Assembly: GCF_947503465.1 (NCBI RefSeq)
Contig: NZ_CANNDN010000001.1
Location: 1,798,001-1,862,000 of the forward strand
DNA length: 64,000 nucleotides
Source of the DNA: an uncultured Tateyamaria sp.
GTDB lineage: Bacteria > Pseudomonadota > Alphaproteobacteria > Rhodobacterales > Rhodobacteraceae
Reading direction: 5' to 3'
The notes under the pieces are model-generated. The model was not told the origin of the DNA and did no database searches. It saw nothing but the letters and a program-made list of their open reading frames with translations. Of the stretch, positions 50,078 through 59,134 are shown one piece after another. Each line of letters starts with the position of its first letter. The first letter of the stretch is position 1. The position numbers and the translations under genes were made by a program.

Positions 50078-50198
50078 GGCATGGCTCCTGATCTGGCTGT
50101 GCTCTGTATCGGGAATTCCGCGCGCCCTCGCAAGATGCGAATTGTCTCAACCCGGTCACAGCTTGTTTGCGCACCGGGGCCATCCTAACGTCGCGCAG

Positions 50199-51290
50199 AT
50201 GACGGATGACAGACGCACACCGGACCGCGACCGCCCGCCAAACGCCACGTTGCAGGTGTCTGGCCTGCTGATCCTTGGCGTGTTTTTCAGCACATTCCTT
50301 GTCGACAAGTCGCAGAACCTCGGTCAGTGGATCGGATGTGCGCTTGACAGCTGCGACAGCAAGACGGCCACCGCCTTTGTCACAGCCCGGGTCGGGGGGC
50401 TGGCGATTGGTGGCTTTTTCGCGATCGGGATCACCGCCTATGCGATCGGGCGGGGCACCGTGTCGCTGCGCGACGGGATGGGGGCCGCCATCGGGGTGCT
50501 GGCCGGGGCACTGTTCTCGATCCTCGAACTCAGCGTCGGCGACCGTTACGTACCGGTGCCCAAGGCCGTCCTGACCGAACTTTACATCTGGGGCGTGGTC
50601 GCGGTGCTGATGCTGGGGCCCATTCTGGCCAAGGGCAGCGCCGTATCGGCCCGCAACATCAGCATGATCTATGGGCGCATGGTGGCCATAGGCCTGACCG
50701 GTCTTGTGGCGGCCCTCGGCCTCGAGGCGGCTTATGACACCCTCAGCACGGACACAGACCCGCCCTACATTCTCAAGGCGTATTCGGTTGTGACGCTGCC
50801 GCCCATGTGGGCTGCGATGCTTGCCATCCCCTGGATGCCCGAAAGCCGCCATGCCTGGTCGCGGTTCGGGCGTATCCGGTGGGGGGCGGCCATGTGTGTC
50901 ATGACACTGCTGCTGGCGGGCGGCTACGGGTTGACCGAAAGCATTTTGGGCAAGCCCGGCGTGAACAGTGACCGTGCGACGGGTATCATGACGTCGCTCA
51001 GCCTGCTTCTGGTTCCGGTGCTGGCCTGCCTGTTCGGGGTCATCCTGGCGCTCAGGAACCAACACCGGCATTGGCCCATCCTGGCGATTGTTGCCGCATC
51101 CTGCGCGGGCGGATCGGCCTATGTGCTGACCGTGCACCACCTGTCGTGGCCCACGTCGCGCGGGCTGAACTATGCCATGGTGCATGGCATGTCGGTGGTC
51201 CTCGCCGTGGGGCTGAGCGTGTGGATCGACACGGGGCTGGACGTCTGCAAACAGCGCTGGAACCGGTTTCGCGGGCATCCGGCCACCTGA
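50199..51290 (+). CDS. Polytopic membrane protein of unknown function
   Basis: A 363-residue protein with eight to ten hydrophobic segments (VSGLLILGVFFSTFLVD, VGGLAIGGFFAIGITAYAI, MGAAIGVLAGALFSILEL and others), a soluble N-terminus of about 18 residues and a basic C-terminal tail. No known transporter motif is seen. ATG 50199 is preferred to upstream frames running through the divergent intergenic DNA. It precedes a class III cyclase gene by 52 nt; the two may work together, unproven. Confidence 0.75.
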   Translation: MTDDRRTPDRDRPPNATLQVSGLLILGVFFSTFLVDKSQNLGQWIGCALDSCDSKTATAFVTARVGGLAIGGFFAIGITAYAIGRGTVSLRDGMGAAIGVLAGALFSILELSVGDRYVPVPKAVLTELYIWGVVAVLMLGPILAKGSAVSARNISMIYGRMVAIGLTGLVAALGLEAAYDTLSTDTDPPYILKAYSVVTLPPMWAAMLAIPWMPESRHAWSRFGRIRWGAAMCVMTLLLAGGYGLTESILGKPGVNSDRATGIMTSLSLLLVPVLACLFGVILALRNQHRHWPILAIVAASCAGGSAYVLTVHHLSWPTSRGLNYAMVHGMSVVLAVGLSVWIDTGLDVCKQRWNRFRGHPAT

Positions 51291-51342
51291 AGACCCGCAC
51301 GCCCGAATTGCAACAACGCCCGACCGCGCCATATCGTGCGCT

Positions 51343-52500
51343 ATGACATGGCACGCGCAACCGCATATCGACTGGGTCCTGACCGAAGGGCGGTACATGC
51401 CGGACATCAACGCCATGTTTCAGGCCCTCGGCACGCGTCTGCACGAAGGTGGTGCACCGCTTCAGCGGGTCAGGTTCGCCATGCGCACCGTACATCCGCT
51501 GGTCACCGCCATCAGTACGATCTGGGACGCTGATCCCGACAACATCGTTGCGGTCCAGACAGCCCATGGCATGGAACAGCGCAGCGGCTATATCGGCAGC
51601 CCGCTTGCCACGATCAGAACCACGCAAGAGCCGCTGCGCCTGCGTCTGGATGGTCCGCTGGACACGGATGCGCACCGCGTCCTGCACGAGATGAAGGCCC
51701 AAGGCATCGTCGAATATTTTGGCCTGCCGATCACCTTCGCGCACGCGCCTATGGGTGGGGTCGTGGCCTATGGCACGGCACATCCCAAGGGGTTCACCGA
51801 TCACGACATTGCCCAGATGACCCGCCTTGCCGATGCCTTGGCCCCGGTCATCGAATCCTATGCCCAGCACTACAAGGCCACCGCCATTGCCAAAAGCTAT
51901 CTGGGTCCGCGCACGGGGCAACGGGTGCTGGACGGGCAAATCACCCGCGGCGACATCGAAACAATCGAGGCGGCAATCCTGTTCTCGGACATCCGCGGCT
52001 GGACGGCGCTGAATGCAACGGAACCACCGGACCAGGTGCTGGACATCGCCAACAGGTATTTCGAAGTCATGTCCGACGCCATCGACAACAATGGCGGAGA
52101 AATCCTCAAATTCCTGGGTGACGGGGTGCTGGCGCTGTTCCCCTCGGATGGCAGCCCGGACGGCAAGGTCGAAGCGTGCAGGCAGGCCATCAGCGCGGCG
52201 CATGCGGCGCTGGGGATCGCGGCACTGGCCGAATTGCAGGTCCCCTTCGGCACGGGCATTCACTATGGCGCGCTGCTTTATGGCAATGTCGGCGCGCGCG
52301 AACGGCTGGACTTCACCGTGTTGGGGCAATCGGTCAACATCGCATCGCGGGTCGAAGCCTTTTGCGGACGGCTGAACGAACCCGTCCTGATATCGGACCC
52401 GGTCGCCCGGATCGCCGGGCTGCCCACGCGCCGGGTCAGCACCGAGGTGCTAAAGGGGCTGGACACCCCCATGGACCTGCACGCACCCACAGCCATGTAA
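51343..52500 (+). CDS. Class III adenylate/guanylate cyclase
   Basis: A 385-residue soluble protein: an N-terminal GAF-like sensor part (about 30-180), then a class III cyclase domain from about residue 200. Metal-binding Asp in ILFSDIRGWT and GDG loop ILKFLGDGVLALF, and the transition-state Asn-Arg in NIASRVEAFC are all present, so it is probably active. Substrate choice cannot be settled. There are no membrane helices. Confidence 0.9.
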   Translation: MTWHAQPHIDWVLTEGRYMPDINAMFQALGTRLHEGGAPLQRVRFAMRTVHPLVTAISTIWDADPDNIVAVQTAHGMEQRSGYIGSPLATIRTTQEPLRLRLDGPLDTDAHRVLHEMKAQGIVEYFGLPITFAHAPMGGVVAYGTAHPKGFTDHDIAQMTRLADALAPVIESYAQHYKATAIAKSYLGPRTGQRVLDGQITRGDIETIEAAILFSDIRGWTALNATEPPDQVLDIANRYFEVMSDAIDNNGGEILKFLGDGVLALFPSDGSPDGKVEACRQAISAAHAALGIAALAELQVPFGTGIHYGALLYGNVGARERLDFTVLGQSVNIASRVEAFCGRLNEPVLISDPVARIAGLPTRRVSTEVLKGLDTPMDLHAPTAM

Positions 52501-52566
52501 GCGTCATGCATCCGTTACGTCCTGGGTTCACCCTATACGCGTATTTTCAGCAGAGAGGGCAGGATT

Positions 52567-53526
52567 GTGCCAGGAACATCATTCACCGCCAAAGTGGACC
52601 GCGTCGTGGACGGCGACACCGTCCGCGTTTTTCTGAACGACGGGGACGACAAAAGCGAAAGCTTGCGGATCCTCAGCCTAGACACCGAAGAGGTGAACGC
52701 CGGGACAAAGCCCGTCACGCCGCTGGGCCATGCCGCGTCGGACCGGGCAAAGGAACTGATCACGCCCGGCGACACCGTCACCGTGATCCTGCCCGGCAAC
52801 GAAGACCGGGACGACGCCATCGCCAAGTACCGTGGCAATTTCGGGCGTTTGCTGTGCTACCTCCAGCTTGAGGACGGCACCGACTTTCAGGAACTGATGA
52901 TCCGCGAAGGCCTGTCGCCCTATTTCCAGAAATACGGGTACGCGCAGTTTTCGACGCTCCACACCCGCTATGCCGCCGCCGAACGCGCGGCGCAGGCCCA
53001 CAAACTGGGGATCTGGGACCAGATCGCAAACAACGGCTCGGTCCTGCGCGATTACGCGGCCCTTGGCACGTGGTGGGACCTGCGCGCGCGCATCATCGAA
53101 GGGTACCGCGAGATCAAGCGCCGCGCGCCCGAGGTCAACCTGTTCAACACACGCCTCGACTATGATCGGCTGGTCGAAATAGCCAAGGCGCGCGGCGAAA
53201 CCACCGTGTTCATGGAATTACGCGATTTCTCGCCCGTGTCGGGCGATCACGTCGTCTTTCGCACCGGCAGTCTGGCACAGCCGTACCAGCTGTTCATTCC
53301 CAACGGGAACTCCGATCAGGCGCAGGACATCATGAACCTGATCCTGACCCGGTACCGCCCGGATGGCGAGGGCACGCCGCGCCGGTCCTATGCCTATGTC
53401 ACCGGGCCGACCAAGATGTTTCCCGACAATGACACAGGCCGCCCGGAAATCGTCGTGACGGACCCCGATCAGATCACCGACTGGCCTGCGTCGGCTTTGG
53501 AACGATCGGGCCTGATCACGGCGTAA
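52567..53526 (+). CDS. SNase-like (thermonuclease family) protein
   Basis: A 319-residue protein begun with GTG. Residues 5-150 resemble staphylococcal nuclease: AKVDRVVDGDTVRVFL, RILSLDTEEV, then GRLLCYLQLEDGTDFQELMIREGLSPYF. The catalytic Arg/Glu set is not clearly complete. Residues 150-319 have no recognised domain and contain RDYAALGTWWDLRARIIEGYREIKRR. No signal peptide, so cytoplasmic. It lies between the cyclase gene and uvrB. Confidence 0.82.
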   Translation: MPGTSFTAKVDRVVDGDTVRVFLNDGDDKSESLRILSLDTEEVNAGTKPVTPLGHAASDRAKELITPGDTVTVILPGNEDRDDAIAKYRGNFGRLLCYLQLEDGTDFQELMIREGLSPYFQKYGYAQFSTLHTRYAAAERAAQAHKLGIWDQIANNGSVLRDYAALGTWWDLRARIIEGYREIKRRAPEVNLFNTRLDYDRLVEIAKARGETTVFMELRDFSPVSGDHVVFRTGSLAQPYQLFIPNGNSDQAQDIMNLILTRYRPDGEGTPRRSYAYVTGPTKMFPDNDTGRPEIVVTDPDQITDWPASALERSGLITA

Positions 53527-53597
53527 GGCCCCGCTCCTGCCACGCACTGACAGCAGCCCCCCTTGCATCACGGGGCACACGCAACAGATAACGAGGC

Positions 53598-55802
53598 ATG
53601 GCCTACGCACATACCGATTCCTCCGAACCCGTCACCTACCTCGCCAACCCGGCCGAGGATGTCCGCACCCGGCTGAAGCTGGAAGGCGGCAAGCAACTGG
53701 TGATGAACACCGAATTCCAACCGGCGGGTGACCAGCCCACGGCGATCAGGGAACTGGCCCAGGGGGTTCTGGACGGCGATCGCGACCAGGTCCTGCTGGG
53801 CGCCACCGGCACGGGCAAGACCTACACCATGGCCAAGGTGATCGAGGAAACCCAGCGCCCGGCCATCATCCTTGCCCCCAACAAGACGCTCGCCGCGCAG
53901 CTCTATGGCGAATTCAAGGGCTTCTTCCCCGACAACGCCGTCGAATACTTCGTCAGCTACTACGACTACTACCAGCCCGAAGCCTATGTCGCCCGGTCCG
54001 ACACCTACATCGAGAAAGAAAGCCAGATCAACGAACAGATCGACCGCATGCGCCACTCCGCCACGCGGGCGCTGCTGGAACGTGACGACGTGATCATCGT
54101 CGCCTCCGTCTCGTGCATCTACGGCATCGGGTCGGTCGAAACCTACGGGGCCATGACGCAGGACCTCAAGACCGGCAAGGAATACGACCAGCGCCAGGTC
54201 ATCGCGGACCTCGTCGCCCAGCAATACAAGCGCAACGACCACGCCTTCCAGCGCGGCTCCTTCCGCGTGCGCGGCGACTCGCTCGAAATCTTCCCCGCCC
54301 ACCTCGAAGACCGCGCCTGGAAGCTGTCCTTCTTCGGCGAGGAACTGGAATCCATCACCGAATTTGACCCGCTCACGGGTGAAAAATGCGACACGCTCGA
54401 CCACATCCGCGTCTACGCCAACTCGCACTACGTCACACCCAAGCCCACGATGAACCAGGCCATCATCGGCATCAAGAAAGAGCTGAAAATCCGCCTCGAC
54501 CAACTGGTGGGCGAGGGCAAGCTGCTCGAAGCGCAACGGCTCGAACAGCGCACCAATTTCGACCTCGAAATGCTCGAAGCCACCGGCGTCTGCAACGGCA
54601 TCGAAAACTATTCCCGCTACCTCACGGGCCGCGCCCCGGGGGAGCCACCCCCCACCCTGTTCGAATTCATCCCCGACAACGCCATCGTCTTTGCGGATGA
54701 ATCCCACGTCTCCGTCCCCCAGATCGGCGGCATGTACAAGGGCGACTACCGGCGCAAGTTCACGCTGGCCGAACACGGCTTCCGGCTCCCAAGCTGCATG
54801 GACAACCGCCCCCTGAAATTCGAGGAATGGGACGCCATGCGCCCGCAATCCGTCTTCGTCTCCGCCACGCCAGCGGCATGGGAAATCGAACAGACCGGCG
54901 GCGTCTTCACCGAACAGGTCATCCGCCCCACCGGCCTTCTGGACCCGCCCGTCGAAATCCGCCCGGTCGAGATGCAGGTCGATGACCTGCTGGACGAGGT
55001 CCAAAAGGTCGCCAAACAGGGCATGCGCACGCTCTGCACCACGCTCACGAAACGGATGGCCGAAGACCTCACCGAATACATGCACGAACAGGGCATCCGC
55101 GTCCGCTACATGCACTCCGACATCGACACGCTGGAACGGATCGAAATCCTGCGCGACCTGCGCTTGGGCGCCTTCGACGTGCTGATCGGCATCAACCTGC
55201 TGCGCGAGGGGCTCGACATCCCCGAATGCGGCCTTGTCGCGATCCTCGACGCGGATAAGGAAGGGTTCCTGCGGTCCGAGACGTCCCTCGTCCAGACCAT
55301 CGGACGGGCGGCAAGAAACGCCGATGGCCGCGTGATCATGTATGCCGACAAGATCACAGGCTCCATGGAACGCGCATTGGCCGAAACCAACCGCCGCCGC
55401 GCCAAGCAGATGGCCTATAACGAGGAACACGGGATCACGCCCGAGACGGTGAAAAAGAATGTCGAGGACGTGCTGGCGGGCCTCTACAAGGGCGACGTCG
55501 ACATGAACCGCGTCACTGCCCAGATCGACGCCCCATTGGCGGGCGGCAACCTGCAAGCCGTCCTCGACGGCCTGCGCGCCGACATGCGCAAGGCGGCCGA
55601 GAACCTCGAGTTCGAGGAAGCCGCGCGGTTGCGGGATGAGGTCAAACGGCTGGAAACGGTCGATCTGGTCGTCGCGGATGATCCGCTGGCGCGGCAATAT
55701 GCGCTCGAGAAGGCCGTGGATGATGCGCAGAAGGCATCGGGGCGCTCAACGGCAGGGCGGGCCGGGCAACGCGGTGGGAATGTGAAGCGGCGGAAGCGGT
55801 AG
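53598..55802 (+). CDS. uvrB: Excinuclease ABC subunit B
   Basis: A 734-residue DNA-damage-recognition helicase of nucleotide excision repair. Features: Walker [14 protein letters not shown], beta-hairpin [52 protein letters not shown] and the C-terminal UVR motif ([24 protein letters not shown]) that binds UvrC. Slightly longer than E. coli UvrB because of an N-terminal extension of about 40 residues. Alphaproteobacterial UvrB proteins often have one. Confidence 0.97.
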   Translation: MAYAHTDSSEPVTYLANPAEDVRTRLKLEGGKQLVMNTEFQPAGDQPTAIRELAQGVLDGDRDQVLLGATGTGKTYTMAKVIEETQRPAIILAPNKTLAAQLYGEFKGFFPDNAVEYFVSYYDYYQPEAYVARSDTYIEKESQINEQIDRMRHSATRALLERDDVIIVASVSCIYGIGSVETYGAMTQDLKTGKEYDQRQVIADLVAQQYKRNDHAFQRGSFRVRGDSLEIFPAHLEDRAWKLSFFGEELESITEFDPLTGEKCDTLDHIRVYANSHYVTPKPTMNQAIIGIKKELKIRLDQLVGEGKLLEAQRLEQRTNFDLEMLEATGVCNGIENYSRYLTGRAPGEPPPTLFEFIPDNAIVFADESHVSVPQIGGMYKGDYRRKFTLAEHGFRLPSCMDNRPLKFEEWDAMRPQSVFVSATPAAWEIEQTGGVFTEQVIRPTGLLDPPVEIRPVEMQVDDLLDEVQKVAKQGMRTLCTTLTKRMAEDLTEYMHEQGIRVRYMHSDIDTLERIEILRDLRLGAFDVLIGINLLREGLDIPECGLVAILDADKEGFLRSETSLVQTIGRAARNADGRVIMYADKITGSMERALAETNRRRAKQMAYNEEHGITPETVKKNVEDVLAGLYKGDVDMNRVTAQIDAPLAGGNLQAVLDGLRADMRKAAENLEFEEAARLRDEVKRLETVDLVVADDPLARQYALEKAVDDAQKASGRSTAGRAGQRGGNVKRRKR

Positions 55803-55816
55803 ATGGAACGCCAACC

Positions 55817-56371
55817 CTAGACTTGCGTTAGAAAGCCTTGATAGGCCGACAAAAGACCTGCGACAAATAGAGCTAAGCCGGTGGCGGCAATCAACACAGA
55901 AAGAACGTGAAAGGCAAACCCAACTTTTTCTAACCGTTTTGAGTTCGAGTCATACAGCAATTGAGCAAGATAAGCGAAACCTGCGACTAGTGATGCAGCA
56001 ACAACTCCAAAGGCAAAAAGTAGCAATGCCTTCGTCAGAAGTCTGAATAACTCATCTCCCTGCTCAGTGTAGCTACCCAAAAAGGTAAGCACGGCAATCG
56101 CGGCAGCTCCATTTACCAATACTAAGGTTCTGATCGCTCCTTGGCCGAAGGTAATCACAGCTCGCATCATCTCCAGCCGAGCTTCTTTCCAGAGTTCCAT
56201 CCTACGATTGTATTTGCGCCATACATGCTCTTTTGAGGCGTCTGAGTTTGATACGATCCTATCTAACTCAGCGGACAACCTGAGCGGATCAATTGTAGCG
56301 TCTTTATCACTGGCCAATTCGCGCACGTCGTCACGAAGCAACTCAAGATCTTCTCTAAGCGCCATCTGCAA
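55817..56371 (-). CDS. Unknown membrane protein of low GC
   Basis: A 184-residue protein with an acidic/charged helical N-terminal part of about 75 residues and three hydrophobic segments (AIRTLVLVNGAAAIAVLTFLG; LLLFAFGVVAASLVAGFAYL; VLSVLIAATGLALFVAGLL). Its DNA is plainly more AT-rich than uvrB and uses codons such as TTT, AAA and TTA-type leucines more often, suggesting acquisition from elsewhere. No domain recognised. The REP-like cluster starts 13 bp upstream. Confidence 0.68.
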   Translation of the reverse strand: MQMALREDLELLRDDVRELASDKDATIDPLRLSAELDRIVSNSDASKEHVWRKYNRRMELWKEARLEMMRAVITFGQGAIRTLVLVNGAAAIAVLTFLGSYTEQGDELFRLLTKALLLFAFGVVAASLVAGFAYLAQLLYDSNSKRLEKVGFAFHVLSVLIAATGLALFVAGLLSAYQGFLTQV

Positions 56372-56384
56372 AACCTACATAATC

Positions 56385-56407
56385 GTAGGGTGGGCAATGT
56401 GCCCACC
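56385..56407 (+). repeat. REP-like hairpin with GTAG head
   Basis: GTAG followed by GGTGGGCA-ATG-TGCCCACC, arms perfect over 8 bp. Same design as the hairpins at 1171 and 1242. Confidence 0.65.
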
Positions 56408-56754
56408 TGTCATTCGGATCGGTCATATCCCAACGCTTGCAATCTGCCCACCCTCCCCCATAACCAATCGCGCCATACGGTGGGCAGATTGCCCACCCTG
56501 CAAAACACCTCACAACCTGTTCCGCAGCCCGGCCCACACCGTCTTTCACCGACCCCACCGCACGCACAAAGCGCACATCGCGCAACCCATCCCATGTGTG
56601 TCCCCGACCGGCCCCCACATGATCTGCCACAACTTAACCATTTGATAACAAACAAGGTTTCGCGCGCGAAACCCCGCGAAACGCAAAACGCGGCCCTCTT
56701 TCGAGCGCCGCGCCAAATCTCAAACCGTCAGGCGGGGCTCACCCCGCCACCCGC
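56408..56754. other. Gap with further hairpin remnants
   Basis: A related half-element lies at about 56440-56458 (ATCTGCCCACCCTC) and a full hairpin GGTGGGCAGATTGCCCACC at 56479-56497, inverted relative to the first. Beyond this I see no gene up to the cold-shock gene. Confidence 0.5.
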
Positions 56755-56961
56755 TCACACCAGGGCGATGTTGACCGCGCTTTCGCGCCCGTCACGACCG
56801 GCTTCCAGGTCAAACGTGACCTTCTGGTTGTCCGCCAGACCCGTCAGGCCCGAACGCTCAACGGACGAGATGTGCACAAACACGTCCTTGCTGCCGCCCT
56901 CGGGGGCGATGAAACCGAAACCTTTGGTGGCGTTGAACCATTTCACTGTGCCATTGGCCAT
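56755..56961 (-). CDS. Cold-shock protein (CspA family)
   Basis: A 68-residue OB-fold RNA/DNA-binding protein: [20 protein letters not shown] includes RNP1 (KGFGFI) and DVFVHISSV is RNP2. Such proteins melt mRNA structure under cold or stress. The ATG has AAGGAAG upstream. Monocistronic; a longer upstream frame without coding character reflects the leader. Confidence 0.95.
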   Translation of the reverse strand: MANGTVKWFNATKGFGFIAPEGGSKDVFVHISSVERSGLTGLADNQKVTFDLEAGRDGRESAVNIALV

Positions 56962-57164
56962 GTGATGTCTTCCTTCAGAAAATACCGCTCGCGACATGCA
57001 GCGGTCCGGCCTAGTCGTCATGATCGAGAGACTGGTCGCCGTGAGGAAAATCAGAACATCGAGTAGAATAGCTATGCGAGGCTGGCCTGACAGCTTCCGG
57101 CACAAAGCACAAGCATATTCGCACAAGGCGTGTACCCGGACACAAACAGCACTACCATCCCGGC

Positions 57165-57584
57165 ATGCGTATTTTGACCCTTCTTGCCCTTGTCGCCGCC
57201 CCCGCCCACGCGTGGGAATTCACCCCGACCCCCGTCTGCACCCTGGCCCACAGCGAGGCCCGGGCCGAGGTCGCGGTGACCTATGACCACGCTACGGCAC
57301 TTTATGCGATTGCGATCACCAACGCCGATGGCTGGCCCAGCGCACCCGCGTTCTCGATCCGCTTTGACGGCGCGCAGCCCAACACGATCTCGACCACGCG
57401 GCACAGCATGGACGCACAAACGCTGACGGTCACAGATGCAGGGTTCGGCAACGTCCTGGACGGGATCGAATTCAACAGCACCGCCACCGCTTTCACCCAA
57501 ACCGCCGCCGTCACACTGTCGCTCGATGGCGCAGCGCCAGAGGTACAGAAGTTCCGCGCCTGCGCCACCGCCCCCATCGCATGA
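57165..57584 (+). CDS. Unknown exported protein
   Basis: A 139-residue protein with a signal peptide ending APAHA|WE, one cysteine near the start (TPVCTL) and one near the end (FRAC), possibly disulfide bonded, and a beta-rich core ([33 protein letters not shown]). From memory, similar Rhodobacterales proteins near uvrB are sometimes misnamed after uvrB. Function unknown. ATGA overlap with the next gene. Confidence 0.78.
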   Translation: MRILTLLALVAAPAHAWEFTPTPVCTLAHSEARAEVAVTYDHATALYAIAITNADGWPSAPAFSIRFDGAQPNTISTTRHSMDAQTLTVTDAGFGNVLDGIEFNSTATAFTQTAAVTLSLDGAAPEVQKFRACATAPIA

Positions 57585-58051
57585 CAGACCCATTCCGGAC
57601 ACCGGATGACGACGCCCGCGCCACGGCGCGGCAGCTTGTTGATGATGCGACCTTTGCGGCGCTGGCCGTCACGGATCCGCAAACAGGTCATCCTTCGGTC
57701 ACACGCATTGCGCTGGCAACCGACACGGACGGAACACCTGTGTCGCTGATCTCCGATCTGTCGACCCATACGGCGGCACTGGTCAACCAACCCGCCTGCG
57801 CCCTGCTGGTGGGCGAGCCCGCCGACAAGGGCGATCCGCTGACCCACCCGCGGCTGACACTGCACTGCACCGCCAGGTTCATCCCACACGCACAAGACGC
57901 TCAATTGCGCGCGCACTATCTTGCCGCGCGACCCAAGGCCACGCTTTATGCCGGGTTCACCGATTTCCGTTTTGTCAGGTTCACCGTCGATACCGGCCTC
58001 TTGAACGGGGGCTTCGGCAAGGCATTCAAACTGGGGCCGGGCGACCTCTAG
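57581..58051 (+). CDS. HugZ-type pyridoxamine-oxidase-fold protein
   Basis: A 156-residue split-barrel flavin/heme-binding family protein: ATARQLVDDATFAALAV, PSVTRIALATDTDGTPVSLISDLSTHTAAL, CALLVGEPADKGDPLTHPRLTLHCTA, and ending with the FVRFTVDTGLLNGGFGKAF pattern. HugZ relatives take part in heme breakdown, but no heme genes are nearby. Overlaps the upstream gene by 4 nt. Confidence 0.85.
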   Translation: MTDPFRTPDDDARATARQLVDDATFAALAVTDPQTGHPSVTRIALATDTDGTPVSLISDLSTHTAALVNQPACALLVGEPADKGDPLTHPRLTLHCTARFIPHAQDAQLRAHYLAARPKATLYAGFTDFRFVRFTVDTGLLNGGFGKAFKLGPGDL

Positions 58052-58314
58052 AAATCAAAGATATCGCCCAGCAGATCGCCCATCCCCTTTTTCTTCTTCC
58101 GGCGTGGATCATGCCCGCGTTCATCATAGCCGCGCTGGGGTTGCGCGGTCGCTTGAGGCGGCGGGGGCGGCGGGCTGTAGGCCGCTGCACGCTCGATGAT
58201 CTTGTCCAGCTCACCCCGGTCCAGCCACACCCCGCGACATTGCGGGCAATAGTCAATCTCGACCCCGCTGCGGTCGGTGATGACAAGGGGCGTTCCGTCA
58301 ATGGGGCATTGCAT
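58048..58314 (-). CDS. TFIIB-type zinc-finger protein
   Basis: An 88-residue protein with one zinc ribbon, MQCPIDGTPL and YCPQCRGVWLDRGELDKII, the zf-TFIIB pattern with four cysteines, then a Pro-run (PPPPPP) and a basic end (RRKKKKGMGDLLGDIFDF). ATG 58314 has GGAG 8 nt upstream; an ATG six bases earlier lies too close to it. Convergent with the HugZ-like gene, 4 nt overlap. Confidence 0.85.
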   Translation of the reverse strand: MQCPIDGTPLVITDRSGVEIDYCPQCRGVWLDRGELDKIIERAAAYSPPPPPPQATAQPQRGYDERGHDPRRKKKKGMGDLLGDIFDF

Positions 58315-58473
58315 GGGCATCTCTCCGTTAATGGCTCCCCCCAGATATAGGCGTGCCATTCGCCGCCCGCAGGGGCGCGTGGCAAAAAGTCCTGCACCAC
58401 CCGCGCACTAATCAATTGTTAACCAAGATCAGCCCATGGTCATGCCTCGTTAACCCCTGTCAGGACCCGTGCG

Positions 58474-59124
58474 ATGCGCACCGCCATGATGATCGTCTGC
58501 ATGTTCTGGGCACAGGTTACCCACGCGGGGGCATGGTTGAAGCCGCACAAGGAAGGGTTCCTGTCCCAAAGCGCCGTCTATGACGACGCAGGCCAGCTCG
58601 ATGGGACGCTCTTTTTCGAATATGGCGTGCGACCGAAACTGACGCTGGGGGCCAAGGTCGATGTGGACATGACCTCCGGACAGATCGGCGACGGCACCGC
58701 ATTCGTCTTTGCCCGCAAACCCATCCCAACAAAAGATCGGGAATACAAACTGGCCTACACGTTGGGGATCGGCGGCACCTTCGGGGGCGAAATGGAGCCT
58801 CTGTTGCTGACCGGGCTCAGCTATGGGCGCGGGATCAAGGCATGGGACCGGTACGGATGGCTGGCCCTCGACGGCGCGGTCGAATGGGCCATAGATGACG
58901 GCCCCGACACCTACAAGCTGGACACAACCGTCGGCCTGACGCTGAACGATCGTTTCAAGGTGATGATGCAGGTGTTTGTCAGCGAAACGGACGGGACGGT
59001 GACAACAAAACTGGCCCCTTCGCTGATCTGGCAGCCCAAGCCCAAAGCGCCCAGCTTCCTGATCGGGATCGAGGGCGAAGATGGAACCTTCGCCCTCAAG
59101 ATTGGCGTGTGGCGGTCGTTCTAG
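58474..59124 (+). CDS. Unknown exported, beta-barrel-like protein
   Basis: A 216-residue protein with a signal peptide (MRTAMMIVCMFWAQVTHAGA). The rest alternates polar and aromatic residues in strands (LTLGAKVDVDMTSGQ; YKLDTTVGLTLNDRFKVMMQVFVSE), ending in an aromatic residue (WRSF), as outer-membrane barrels do. It is probably an outer-membrane protein; family not recognised. It ends 10 nt from the convergent beta-helix gene. Confidence 0.72.
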   Translation: MRTAMMIVCMFWAQVTHAGAWLKPHKEGFLSQSAVYDDAGQLDGTLFFEYGVRPKLTLGAKVDVDMTSGQIGDGTAFVFARKPIPTKDREYKLAYTLGIGGTFGGEMEPLLLTGLSYGRGIKAWDRYGWLALDGAVEWAIDDGPDTYKLDTTVGLTLNDRFKVMMQVFVSETDGTVTTKLAPSLIWQPKPKAPSFLIGIEGEDGTFALKIGVWRSF

Positions 59125-59134
59125 ACGCCTTGGA

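Noticed and set aside
53568-55697. A 709-codon minus-strand frame
   Set aside because: Antisense to uvrB, which is unmistakable; composition is that of a shadow.
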